Part shown: positions 7,079 to 15,033 of the stretch, in pieces
Numbering within the stretch: position 1 is the stretch's first letter
Layout of the letters: each line of letters begins with the position of its first letter
Assembly (NCBI GenBank): GCA_030639495.1
Contig: DAOWCP010000053.1
Coordinates: 1 to 16,618 of the forward strand
Length of the DNA stretch: 16,618 nt
Direction: 5' to 3'
Source of the DNA: JAGLTN01 sp023135255
GTDB taxonomy: Bacteria > Planctomycetota > Phycisphaerae > Sedimentisphaerales > Anaerobacaceae
Translations under genes and position numbers: made by a program
The notes under the pieces: model-generated
Seen by the model: only the letters and a program-made list of their open reading frames with translations
What the model was told of the DNA's origin: nothing
Database searches by the model: none

Positions 7079-7498
7079 ATGACAGAGTTAGCACCAATGT
7101 TACTATCAGCGATTATCTGCGACCGGGTTATCTTTGACAGGATTACCGGTATGCCGAGCCTGATTAATATTATGCAGAATATTAATTCGCCGAAGTTTCC
7201 GGTCAGACATGCTTCGCTGATATTTTTTTGCGAATTAACAGACGGCCATAGTTTAACAAAAACATCTGTAAGGCTGGTCGATGTTCAAAATGATGAAAAG
7301 GTATTGTTCGAGCAGCATGGCAATGTTGAATTCAAGGATGTAAAACAGGTAGTTTCGCTGGCGGTCAATTTGCAGGGGGTAGTATTTGAAGCACCTGGCG
7401 AATACCGTTTCCAGATTTTTGCCAATGAACATTTGCTTGGTGAAAGACGGATTATCTGCAGACAGGTAAAGATGCCGCCGCAAGCAAAACCGCAATAA
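7079..7498 (+). CDS. small cytosolic protein resembling DUF6941
   Basis: This 139-residue protein has no signal peptide or membrane helix. It opens with P-M-L-L-S-A-I-I-C-D-R-V-I-F-D and T-G-M-P-S-L-I-N-I-M, and later has G-E-Y-R-F-Q-I-F-A-N and L-L-G-E-R. The opening 'catalogue' phrase and the beta-rich pattern ending in an F-x-I-x-x-N-G-like strand are what I associate with DUF6941, a family without known function found widely in planctomycetes and other bacteria. The assignment is from memory of the pattern. A strong GGAG (7068-7071) sits 7 bases before the ATG. It follows the SGNH gene by 47 bp and is the last plus-strand gene before the convergent Bat cluster. I do not infer a function. 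Confidence 0.7.
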   Translation: MTELAPMLLSAIICDRVIFDRITGMPSLINIMQNINSPKFPVRHASLIFFCELTDGHSLTKTSVRLVDVQNDEKVLFEQHGNVEFKDVKQVVSLAVNLQGVVFEAPGEYRFQIFANEHLLGERRIICRQVKMPPQAKPQ

Positions 7499-7506
7499 AA
7501 GCGAAC

Positions 7507-7551
7507 ATGAAAAATTAAATTGCTATTGCTATAGCTGGGTTTTATTTTCAT
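7507..7551. terminator. possible bidirectional terminator between convergent genes
   Basis: ATGAAAA (7507-7513) pairs with TTTTCAT (7545-7551), and an inner GCTA/TAGC pair lies around the short loop. A- and T-rich arms give U-tracts in both directions, as expected between two convergent transcripts. The stem is weak and has mismatches, and it overlaps the batE stop codon. Confidence 0.4.
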
Positions 7552-8378
7552 ATCATTTCAGCGGCACTGTCGGGGATCCATCCATCGCTGTTGTCGCTTA
7601 GCTTTATGTGCAGCCAGCTTCCTCTATGTTCGAGGATGTCGAATTCGGTGCCTTGATGCAGGGGTGCTTTGAAGCTTTGAGGGTAGTTTTGACTGTCACC
7701 CTGGCGTGCGATGATTTTTCTAACGGTGATTACGCCGCAAACTTCACTTTGCCCTTTGCCGGTTTCAAGGATAACCGAAGTTAAGAAACAGGTAAACAGC
7801 AGTGACGTTATTATTGAAATCGTCAGGCAAGAAGTATTTTTACCTTGCCATACCATCAAAGTCAGGCTAATGCAAACAATTGCAAAGCTTACGGATGTCA
7901 CTATGAACTTTGTACTAACGGAAAAATCATAATGCCAGAAAAACAAGGTTTGCAGGACTTTCTTTTCTGTTTTGAGTTCGATCTTGTCAACCCTGAGAGT
8001 TCTTGCAAAAGCGAGATTCTTTTTAATATTAGTATCGGAATTATTCAGCTTTTCTGCTTTTCGATAATTCAGGATGGCTTTGCCGAGATAATTTTCTGAT
8101 GGGCCATTGGTGAGATTGTTTTGCATCAGATAAGCATTTGCAAGGTTGTAATAAAGCTTTGCATTTTTTATTTCGTATTCATTGATGATTTTTTCGTAGT
8201 AGAGAATAGCTTTTTCATAAAGTTTTTTCGCTTGCTGCGGGGTGTTTGTCGCGGCATTGGCATTTCTGAAAGCTTCATTTGCCTGACTGAAAAGTGCATA
8301 CGTCTGCTCATTATCTTCCGCTAATACGAAAGATGATAAAAACGAACAAATTATTAATACAGCTATTTTTGTTTTCAT
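7548..8378 (-). CDS. batE: BatE-like TPR/SH3 membrane protein
   Basis: This 276-residue protein is the last of the Bat operon. A signal peptide spans 1-20 (ending V-L-A before E-D-N). TPR-like helices follow from about 25 to 130, including L-Y-Y-N-L-A-N-A-Y-L. Two membrane segments are predicted at about 158-177 and 184-204. Residues 211-276 form a bacterial SH3-type domain: V-R-K-I-I-A-R-Q-G, then G-S-W-L-H-I-K-L and D-G-W-I-P, the usual sequence of strands. The TPR plus SH3 layout matches BatE proteins, thought to be periplasmic scaffold parts. Its ATG overlaps the batD TGA by four bases (ATGA), so translation is coupled. Its exact function is unknown. Confidence 0.8.
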   Translation of the reverse strand: MKTKIAVLIICSFLSSFVLAEDNEQTYALFSQANEAFRNANAATNTPQQAKKLYEKAILYYEKIINEYEIKNAKLYYNLANAYLMQNNLTNGPSENYLGKAILNYRKAEKLNNSDTNIKKNLAFARTLRVDKIELKTEKKVLQTLFFWHYDFSVSTKFIVTSVSFAIVCISLTLMVWQGKNTSCLTISIITSLLFTCFLTSVILETGKGQSEVCGVITVRKIIARQGDSQNYPQSFKAPLHQGTEFDILEHRGSWLHIKLSDNSDGWIPDSAAEMI

Positions 8379-10183
8379 AATTGTTTCTTTGTTTTTTTAT
8401 CAATAACAGTAATCAGATTTATGATTTCCTTTATTTTCGCAGGATCGATATTTGTTTGAACTGAGGCATATCGATATGCATGGCAGTCGGATAAAATAGA
8501 TTCAAATTTTCCAGCAATTTCAGTTTCCTTAGTTTTTTCAGCGATTATCCGGCAACAGTCGTCACTTGTCAGCGAGCCTGCGACTTTGTTAAATCTGTCA
8601 CCTATAAATCCTGTCATTGCAGCTGCAGCTGATTCGTATTTCTGCCGATCATCTGAGTAGTCGATTTTTTTCAGTTGCGAAACAGCTTTTCTGGCGGCAG
8701 AGTGCCTGCGTTTAGCTGCTATTTTTTCAGGGTTGGTATGCGTTGCGACTTTAAACGAAAAACTTACCCCCAAAGCCAGCAAAGGCAAAAACCATATTAT
8801 TAAATACATGGGACTAAAAACAGCCGAAGCTAACGAGAAGTGCTGATTTTTCAGTACTTCCGGACCTTCATAATTGGCAGAGAGTCCTTTTTTTATCGCT
8901 TCGACCTGTTTGTTTACAGGCGAAAAGGTCAGACCTTCAACGTCAGCGCCGGTGAGTATTTTTGTTGGTGCAACTTCAAGTTTAATGGGGGCTGTCTTTG
9001 CGATTTTATATTTGCCGCTACCGGGGTCGAAAAAGACCAATGGAATGGGGGGGATTTCTGTCACTTTGTCATTATTAGCTCTTATTGTCTGAGTAAAAAC
9101 TTTGTAGCCTTTCTTGATCACAGATGAGCTTCTCTGATCTGGTATTTTGAAATTGTTTTTCAATGCGTTGACAGCTTCCAGGTCAGGCCATCTTACCGGC
9201 TTTAAAAATGGATTGCCGCCTATTTTTATCGTCAGCGTTATCGGGTCTCCGACGCTTACTTTTGTTGGACTCGCTGATGCGGAAATATTATATTTTCCCA
9301 ACAGGCCATAAAATTGCGATGGTTTTTCTTCCGCTGGCAAAGGCAACACTTCGAGAGTTAAACTGTCAGAAGACACCATAAACTGTTTATACTGGTATCG
9401 AGCGTTACCCCAGAAATCCCTGCGCCGAGTGACACCGACAGCTACAGAAGCTGAGGCACTCGAAGGGGGCAGTTCTATCTTACCAGCTTTTTTAGGGATG
9501 AGTACTTTTTGAAACGAAATAATTGCTGCATTGGTGTCCTTGTAAATTTTTCTTTCTTCTTTGAGTTGAACCTCTACGCTGTTGATTCGATGTGTGTTTT
9601 GCGAGGCGTTTCTGTCATCTGAGGTAATATCTTCAAAATAAAAATCATTGCTGTTGAAAATCGGTACATTAAAGCCTGCGTTTTTGACCTCGGTCAGGAT
9701 TATCCATTTTAAGGTCATTATCACAGGCTGACCTACATAGCATTTCTCATCGGACAAGGTGACATTTAGCAGCATTTTGTCGGTCGTATCTGGTGTTAGC
9801 ACGTTTATCGAAATGGGCTGGGTTTTGTACTTTTTGCCGTCATAAGTAACCGTTACCGCGGGCAGTTCAATAGGCCCCGGTTTGTTAACTGCCAGGTAGT
9901 AGGTTTGTTCAACTTTTCGGGTTGTTCGGCCATTGCTTATCTGAGTTGAAGAGCTTGTGCCGCCGCTCTGCGGGTTGAATTTTTCCAATGGTGTCAGGTC
10001 AACCTCACCAGCTTTGCTCATGCCCTCAAATATGATCTTATAGACAAAGTTCTGTCCGACATAAATTCCAGAATTGTCAACGACAGCATATATCCGCACC
10101 TGCGCCGATGCAGCACAAACCAAAGCTACCGGCAAAAGCCAGATGGCGAGCATATATGGTTTGTATTTATTGGATACTTTCAT
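8375..10183 (-). CDS. batD: BatD-like periplasmic beta-domain membrane protein
   Basis: This is a 602-residue exported protein. A signal peptide covers about 1-27 (cleavage near C-A-A-S-A before Q-V-R). A long periplasmic part follows with repeated beta-sandwich modules. Each opens with the 'V.VGQ/VGDP' phrase: Y-V-G-Q-N-F (41-46), Y-V-G-Q-P-V (149-154) and V-S-V-G-D-P-I-T-L (299-307). This pattern and length fit the BatD/oxygen-tolerance family. A single membrane helix at about 449-468 leads to a helical cytosolic tail with A-A-A-M-T-G-F-I. BatD proteins sit in moxR-VWA operons and are thought to bind the VWA partners. The gene starts one base after batC and overlaps batE by four bases. Confidence 0.85.
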   Translation of the reverse strand: MKVSNKYKPYMLAIWLLPVALVCAASAQVRIYAVVDNSGIYVGQNFVYKIIFEGMSKAGEVDLTPLEKFNPQSGGTSSSTQISNGRTTRKVEQTYYLAVNKPGPIELPAVTVTYDGKKYKTQPISINVLTPDTTDKMLLNVTLSDEKCYVGQPVIMTLKWIILTEVKNAGFNVPIFNSNDFYFEDITSDDRNASQNTHRINSVEVQLKEERKIYKDTNAAIISFQKVLIPKKAGKIELPPSSASASVAVGVTRRRDFWGNARYQYKQFMVSSDSLTLEVLPLPAEEKPSQFYGLLGKYNISASASPTKVSVGDPITLTIKIGGNPFLKPVRWPDLEAVNALKNNFKIPDQRSSSVIKKGYKVFTQTIRANNDKVTEIPPIPLVFFDPGSGKYKIAKTAPIKLEVAPTKILTGADVEGLTFSPVNKQVEAIKKGLSANYEGPEVLKNQHFSLASAVFSPMYLIIWFLPLLALGVSFSFKVATHTNPEKIAAKRRHSAARKAVSQLKKIDYSDDRQKYESAAAAMTGFIGDRFNKVAGSLTSDDCCRIIAEKTKETEIAGKFESILSDCHAYRYASVQTNIDPAKIKEIINLITVIDKKTKKQL

Positions 10184-10184
10184 A

Positions 10185-10994
10185 TTACCAATCTTTTTCG
10201 ACTTTCTTATAGGTAGCTCTTCGAAGTTTTTTTCTTTCTTCTTTTTGCTTTTGTTCTTTATCTAATATTTTCTGCGCGACCATATCCTCTTCAGGCTCAT
10301 CGGTCGGCTTTTCTTCTTCCTTAGGCTCAGGTGCCTGCGACTGGTCCTGATTCGGGTCATCGTCTGCCTGTTGTTGATCTTGCTTTTCCTGCTGGGGCTG
10401 ATTGGGGTCAGAAGAAGAATTTTGCTTTTGATCTTGTTTCTGCTGATCTTTGTTTTGTTCGTCTTTATTCTTGTCCTGCTGATTCTCCTGCTTTTGTTGC
10501 TGCATTTGCTCTTTGAGTTGTTTAATGGTCATCTTTGCAACTTCAATATTTTTTGAAATATCAGCGTTGTCTAAATCAGAATCTTTTGCTTTTCGCCAAT
10601 AATTTATGCCGGTTTTGAAATCTTTGATAGCATTTTGAGGATTCGTCTGCGTTTGGCTGTCAGCTTTATTGTAGTAACAGTTGCCGAGGTTGTAATTAGC
10701 TTTAGCGGAGAGATTCGGGTTTTCACTTTTGCCCGCCAATTGTTTATACAGATCGACAGCCTTATCTATTTCATTTTGTTTGTACAGGCTATTGGCCTTG
10801 TTGAATGTAGGCTCAAGGGCTTGCGGGCTTTGGGTGGCAGCCTGGTCATATTTTTCAATGGCGCCAGCCAGCTCAGCCTGGTGGTAAAGCTCATTGCCTT
10901 GTTTGACTGCCTGATGCGCAGACTCGGTAAGGCCGACAGAAGCCATCATCGCAACTAAGCAGTATGATAATATTTTAAACTTTTTTACGTTCAC
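10185..10994 (-). CDS. batC: BatC-like TPR protein with Gln-rich linker
   Basis: This is a 269-residue protein. An N-terminal hydrophobic segment (about 9-22) is a signal peptide or anchor. TPR repeats follow at about 28-145, with G-N-E-L-Y-H-Q-A-E-L-A-G-A-I-E-K-Y, N-K-A-N-S-L-Y and Y-N-L-G-N-C-Y-Y. Residues 154-230 are an extreme Gln/Lys/Asp/Asn-rich linker. The end, I-L-D-K-E-Q followed by V-E-K-D-W, matches the conserved C-terminus of BatC/BatB-linked TPR proteins. I chose the GTG at 10994 because GAGG lies 9 bases upstream and the signal peptide needs this start. The gene overlaps the end of batB by 20 bases and ends one base before batD. TPRs suggest a scaffold for the VWA proteins; the role is inferred. 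Confidence 0.85.
   Translation of the reverse strand: MNVKKFKILSYCLVAMMASVGLTESAHQAVKQGNELYHQAELAGAIEKYDQAATQSPQALEPTFNKANSLYKQNEIDKAVDLYKQLAGKSENPNLSAKANYNLGNCYYNKADSQTQTNPQNAIKDFKTGINYWRKAKDSDLDNADISKNIEVAKMTIKQLKEQMQQQKQENQQDKNKDEQNKDQQKQDQKQNSSSDPNQPQQEKQDQQQADDDPNQDQSQAPEPKEEEKPTDEPEEDMVAQKILDKEQKQKEERKKLRRATYKKVEKDW
10313..10535 (-). repeat. low-complexity Gln/Lys/Asp-rich coding stretch in batC
   Basis: About 74 codons encode almost only Q, K, D, N, E, S and P (residues 154-228 of BatC). There is no fixed repeat unit; short motifs such as QQ, QDQ and KDQ recur irregularly. It probably forms a flexible, highly charged linker between the TPR part and the conserved C-terminus. Long open frames on the other strand here are artefacts of this composition. 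Confidence 0.8.
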
Positions 10995-11988
10995 TTATTA
11001 GTGCCTCACAAATGATTAATATCATTGCCAGCGCCAGGAATACCTGGAATTTCTCATCATATTTCATAGTGGCTAAGGATTCAAGCTCTCGTTTTTGCGC
11101 TGAAGCGATCAAGTCCTCATAAATCTGCCCCAGATCGAGCGTTGTGCCTGGTTCAACGGCGAGGTATTTGCCTTGTGGCGAGGCATAGGCAACTTTTCGC
11201 AGGGTGTCGGCGCCGAGTTTCGACCATACTTCCCGGCCTTGATATTTGAGGAAAGTTTTTTTGCCGGTTTCATCGGTAATCGGTATTCGACTGCCTTGGT
11301 TTTCATCGCCCATTCCTATAGCGATTATTCTTATGCCTTGTTGACCAGCTTTTTCAGCGGCCTCTCCGGGAAAGCTTTCATGGTCGTCGCCGTCTGTTAT
11401 CAGGACAATGTCTTTATACTTGCTGGTTTTCTCATCGAATATTTCTGTTGTTGCTTTGCGGATGGCGTCCCCTATCAGCGTGCCGCCTCTGGTGGTGCTT
11501 TCGGTGTCAATGTCATCCAAAGCCATCCTTACGAAAGTATAGTCCTGGGTCAACGGACATTTTACGGTTGTATTGCCTGCAAAAGTCACTATCGCAATGC
11601 GGTCGCCTCTGAGTGTGTCCATCAGATCGTTGATCGCTATTTTGGCTCTGCCGAGTCTGCTTGGGCTGATGTCTTCTGCCAGCATGGAACGGGATGTATC
11701 CAGCAGGATAACAATGTCTCTGCCGCTTCGTTTTACCTTTTTAGGCATAGGGTTCCATTTTGGTTCAGTAAGCGCGATGATAATGCTTACACAACCTACG
11801 ATGAGCAGGGCAGCTTTGAATATCTGTTTTTTTAAGCTGATCGACGGATTTATTTTGCTTAGTAAGCTGGTCTGCGCGAGCATTTTAAGCATCTGCTTTT
11901 TTCTGGTAAAACACCAGATATATGCGGGCACCAGAATAAACAGCACCGCAAATAAAAACCATAACGCTTTTTCATGTCCAAGAATCAT
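10975..11988 (-). CDS. batB: BatB-like VWA-domain membrane protein
   Basis: This 337-residue inner-membrane protein carries a von Willebrand factor A domain. Two hydrophobic helices lie at about 9-27 and 56-73. The metal-binding MIDAS motif D-T-S-R-S-M (97-102) follows, completed by Thr170 in R-G-G-T-L-I-G-D-A and the Asp in I-T-D-G (197-200). A final helix at about 314-332 precedes a short basic tail. Such proteins are thought to bind protein partners with Mg2+ and to be acted on by MoxR. It is closely related to the next gene upstream (BatA), so the pair looks like an old duplication. It starts 16 bp after batA and overlaps batC by 20 bases. Confidence 0.9.
   Translation of the reverse strand: MILGHEKALWFLFAVLFILVPAYIWCFTRKKQMLKMLAQTSLLSKINPSISLKKQIFKAALLIVGCVSIIIALTEPKWNPMPKKVKRSGRDIVILLDTSRSMLAEDISPSRLGRAKIAINDLMDTLRGDRIAIVTFAGNTTVKCPLTQDYTFVRMALDDIDTESTTRGGTLIGDAIRKATTEIFDEKTSKYKDIVLITDGDDHESFPGEAAEKAGQQGIRIIAIGMGDENQGSRIPITDETGKKTFLKYQGREVWSKLGADTLRKVAYASPQGKYLAVEPGTTLDLGQIYEDLIASAQKRELESLATMKYDEKFQVFLALAMILIICEALISERKKV
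11004..11007 (-). promoter_or_regulatory. Shine-Dalgarno site that sets the batC GTG start
   Basis: Read on the minus strand, GAGG ends 9 bases before the GTG at 10994. It lies inside the batB coding region. It supports the non-ATG start and independent initiation despite the 20-base overlap. Confidence 0.6.
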
Positions 11989-12004
11989 ATATCAAAATCC
12001 ATCT

Positions 12005-13075
12005 TTAAGGTATCTTACGAAATATAGTACAACCGGCAAGCATTTCAATCGCCAACACCGCCAAAGCAGCTAATGCCCAGTACCAGAATTTCTCTTCATA
12101 TTCGGTATACTGCACCGATTTGATTTTTGTTTTTTCCATGCTGTCAATTTTTTTCACAACATTGTGCAGTGTTTTAGCGTTTGTAGCTCTTCCATAAAAG
12201 CCACCTGTCTTTTCCGCTATCGACTTTAGCAATCGTTCATCCAGCTGAGCATTCATAGCTATGCCAAAAAATCCTCTCCTTTGTGCGGAGCCTATGCCGA
12301 TGGTGTAAATTTTTATACCCCATTTTTTCGCTAATTCCGCAGCTTCGAGGGGAGTTTTTTCTCCTGCGTTGTTTACCCCGTCTGTCAGCAGGATTATAAT
12401 TTTGTTCTTTATCTTGAAGTTTGTCTCTGTGGCTTCCTGTTCGATTGCGATTCCCTGTGAGAGCTGCATTTTTCTTCGCTGGATTTCTTCTTCAGCTTTT
12501 TTAAGTCTTGCAGCTGCAAGGGCGACAGCATCTCCGATAGCGGTGCCGTCCTCTTGTCTTATTTTTACGATTTCGGTATTCTTGAGGAAATTCAACAGTA
12601 CATCATGGCTTAGCACTACCGGACAGACCGTGTCGGCGTATCTGGCGAAAGTTATCAGCCCAACAAAGTCCCCTTCTCTGCCGGATAGACCTTTTTTGTC
12701 GCCTTGAATGAAATCGGCAAAGACTTTTTTAGCCACTTCGAGCCTGTTAGTCGTTTGGCCATAATAATCCATCTTTTCACCCATACTGCCCGAATGGTCG
12801 ACTACGACCTCTATAACCACGCCCTCGGTAGAAATTTCTGAAAGTGTAGTGCCTTTTCGGGGTCTGGCAATAGCGATAATTAAAAGTGCCACGCATGTAT
12901 ATCTGGCGATCAAAAGTATCGGTCTGAGTTTGACTCGCCATGAAACGGGGCATTTTTTTAGCTGGGTCAGCGTAGAAAATCTGACCGCTGCGGTGCGTTT
13001 TTTGCGCATCTGGAAATATGCCATTGCCGGCAGAACTAAAAGCAACAATAATGACCAGGGCGATTGAAATTCCAT
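12005..13075 (-). CDS. batA: BatA-like VWA-domain membrane protein
   Basis: This 356-residue protein begins with the BatA-type N-terminus, M-E-F-Q-S-P-W-S-L-L-L-L (F..P..L..L), and a second helix at about 52-69. MIDAS residues are Asp93, Ser95 and Ser97 in D-H-S-G-S-M, Thr178 in D-G-T-A-I-G-D-A, and Asp232 in L-T-D-G-V-N-N. The C-terminal helix covers about 331-350. Between the AIGDA helix and the L-T-D-G strand is an extra charged segment (about 191-222, with E-E-E-I-Q-R-R-K and E-Q-E-A-T-E-T) that I do not recall in typical BatA proteins, where these are only a dozen or so residues apart. It follows the lipoprotein gene with no gap (TAG then ATG). Confidence 0.9.
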   Translation of the reverse strand: MEFQSPWSLLLLLVLPAMAYFQMRKKRTAAVRFSTLTQLKKCPVSWRVKLRPILLIARYTCVALLIIAIARPRKGTTLSEISTEGVVIEVVVDHSGSMGEKMDYYGQTTNRLEVAKKVFADFIQGDKKGLSGREGDFVGLITFARYADTVCPVVLSHDVLLNFLKNTEIVKIRQEDGTAIGDAVALAAARLKKAEEEIQRRKMQLSQGIAIEQEATETNFKIKNKIIILLTDGVNNAGEKTPLEAAELAKKWGIKIYTIGIGSAQRRGFFGIAMNAQLDERLLKSIAEKTGGFYGRATNAKTLHNVVKKIDSMEKTKIKSVQYTEYEEKFWYWALAALAVLAIEMLAGCTIFRKIP

Positions 13076-14134
13076 CTATACGTTTCCGTTCTCTGTATTA
13101 TTTTCGGATACCTGAGTATCAGTTACGTCAATTTGTTTTTCCTGCGATTTTGTTTTCTCGACAAAGTCCCTGACGATTGTAAACGTCGATTCAACCTGTT
13201 GCTGGGCGGGGTGATGCTTTGCAAATTTCACAAGGTCACATTGCTGGAGGAACTGAGTTAAGAGCTTTTTATCTTCTTCGCTCAAGGCAGCTGAATATTT
13301 AAGCTCTGCGAGAAACTCCTCGGTGGTTCTTTCCGGTGCGTTCAGCTCAAACCTGTCCTCGATATAATGCCTTAAAATGCCGCTGATTTTTTCGTAGAAG
13401 AGTTTTAGCAGGCCTTTGATGAGCAGATTTTGCTTTTCAAGCTGAGTTAGTTTTTCCAGAGCTATTTCGTGAGCCGGTTTATAAATGCGTGCGATGGCAA
13501 CCTGCTGTTTTTTTCTGGAATAAATGACAGCCATGAGCAGAATGAAAACTACCAAAACTACCAACCCTGCCAAGAGCCATAGCAGGGTGTTTGTCTTCAT
13601 TTCGACAACATCTTCAATATCAGCAATTTTGACAGGACTGTTAGGGTCAGCTGCAATCGTTGTCACTACCTCAATATTTACAGGCTTGGTGACTATCTCA
13701 TAGGTTTTCTTATCATCACCCAGAGCTGTAAATTTAAACGTAACAGCGGGCAACTGCAACCTACCATCCGAGAAAGGCTCAAGCTGATAGTTATATGTTC
13801 TGACTATGTTATTGTTGGGATCGAGTTGGTCATTTTCCTTTTTCCATTTTACAATAGAGAAATCTTCTAAAGCTGTTTCGATGTCATCGATATCAACTTC
13901 ATAATCTTCCGGGCTGACAGCAACAAGCTGCATGTTTAGAAGATCAGAAAGATTGATTTTGCTTTTGTCGATTTTCTGAATTGCTGACAATGGTCCTTTT
14001 TCGTAAGGCTTAGTTATTTCATAGGCCTTTTGGGCATCGTCGGTTTTTTTCTGCTCACATCCTGAAAGAATTGCAACAGCAACGAGCAAAAGTGTTATAT
14101 AAATAATATTTTTGGTTAATATTTTTCTTTTCAT
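13076..14134 (-). CDS. membrane lipoprotein of the Bat cluster (DUF4381-like)
   Basis: This 352-residue protein starts with a lipoprotein signal: K-R-K, a hydrophobic core and the lipobox L-S-G-C, with Cys26 as the acylation site. The acidic region 30-175 is probably a periplasmic beta domain with the phrase F-S-D-G-R-L-Q-L-P-A-V-T-F, also seen in BatD-like proteins. A second membrane helix lies at about 182-205, followed by R-K-K and a helical cytosolic tail. That tail contains L-R-H-Y-I-E-D-R-F and E-R-T-T-E-E-F-L, typical of the DUF4381/BatD tail. The topology therefore has a lipid anchor at one end and a helix in the middle. The start overlaps the DUF58 stop by one base (TAATG). Confidence 0.75.
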   Translation of the reverse strand: MKRKILTKNIIYITLLLVAVAILSGCEQKKTDDAQKAYEITKPYEKGPLSAIQKIDKSKINLSDLLNMQLVAVSPEDYEVDIDDIETALEDFSIVKWKKENDQLDPNNNIVRTYNYQLEPFSDGRLQLPAVTFKFTALGDDKKTYEIVTKPVNIEVVTTIAADPNSPVKIADIEDVVEMKTNTLLWLLAGLVVLVVFILLMAVIYSRKKQQVAIARIYKPAHEIALEKLTQLEKQNLLIKGLLKLFYEKISGILRHYIEDRFELNAPERTTEEFLAELKYSAALSEEDKKLLTQFLQQCDLVKFAKHHPAQQQVESTFTIVRDFVEKTKSQEKQIDVTDTQVSENNTENGNV

Positions 14135-15006
14135 TAGTATCGTCTGTGCCGCATATGGAAAAATTTTATCAGGCTGTTGATATAAGGCTCATCGGTGCTG
14201 ATGTTTATAAAATCGACGCCGGTAGAGTTAAAAATGTCTTTTAATTCTTCCATTCTTTTGAGGTTATTGTTTCTGTAAGTTTTTAAAAATTTTCTGCTCG
14301 TATCAGCGAACATAAACTGCCCGGTCTCGGCATCCTGGAATTCGACCAGACCTACACAGGGAAGAGCTTTTTCCGCTTTGTCGGATACAGGTGCTGCGAT
14401 CACATCGTGGCGTTTGTTCAGCAGGCTCAAAGGTTTTTTAAAGCCTGAATCAAAAAAGTCAGAAACTAAAAATATGGTAGCTTTTTTGCGTGTAATTCTG
14501 CTTAGATAGTCCAAAGCCATCGAAATATTTGTTTTCCTTTGCGGCATCTTGAAATAAAGCAATTCACGAATCAGCCTTAAGACATGCCTGGAGCCTTTCT
14601 TGGGTGGTATGAACATTTCGATCTGGTCGGAGAATATCAGCAGCCCAACCTTGTCATTATTTTTCGCAGCTGTAAACGCCAAAACCGCGCAGAACTCAGC
14701 AGCCAATTCGTTTTTAGTTTTTTCTATCGTACCGAAATCGCCTGAAGCACTCAGATCGACCGCCAGTATTACGGTCATCTCACGTTCTTCGACGAATCTT
14801 TTTATGTGAGCCTTGCCCGTGCGTGCGGTGACATTCCAGTCGATGGTTCTGATGTCATCGCCAGGTGTGTATTCGCGTACTTCGTCGAATTGCATACCTC
14901 GGCCTTTGAAAACGCTCTCGTATTGGCCTGCAAAACTGGCATTTACCACACGACGAGTGTGTATCTGAATCTGCCTGATCTTTTTTCTTATTTCTTCAGG
15001 TATCAT
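14134..15006 (-). CDS. DUF58 protein (VWA-like partner of MoxR)
   Basis: This 290-residue soluble protein belongs to DUF58. The hallmark R-E-Y-T-P-G-D-D-I-R-T-I-D-W-N (44-58) is intact, preceded by G-R-G-M-Q-F. A VWA-like fold follows, with the degenerate MIDAS motif D-L-S-A-S (84-88). The C-terminus I-S-T-D-E-P-Y followed by L-I-K-F-F is also typical. DUF58 genes nearly always sit directly after moxR, and the products are thought to act with the ATPase in folding or activating other proteins; the biochemical role is not settled. It starts 27 bp after moxR and ends overlapping the next ATG by one base. No membrane segment is seen, unlike many DUF58 proteins. Confidence 0.92.
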   Translation of the reverse strand: MIPEEIRKKIRQIQIHTRRVVNASFAGQYESVFKGRGMQFDEVREYTPGDDIRTIDWNVTARTGKAHIKRFVEEREMTVILAVDLSASGDFGTIEKTKNELAAEFCAVLAFTAAKNNDKVGLLIFSDQIEMFIPPKKGSRHVLRLIRELLYFKMPQRKTNISMALDYLSRITRKKATIFLVSDFFDSGFKKPLSLLNKRHDVIAAPVSDKAEKALPCVGLVEFQDAETGQFMFADTSRKFLKTYRNNNLKRMEELKDIFNSTGVDFINISTDEPYINSLIKFFHMRHRRY

Positions 15007-15033
15007 CTTAGCAAAAAGCCTCGCTAATTGTCA

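Noticed and set aside
10371..10556. Leucine-rich open frames on the plus strand opposite batC
   Set aside because: They are the antisense of Gln/Lys/Asp codons in the low-complexity linker and have no ribosome site.
11173..12073. Long plus-strand open frames opposite batB and batA
   Set aside because: They overlap well-supported VWA genes, lack domain signals and have no ribosome sites; they are shadows.
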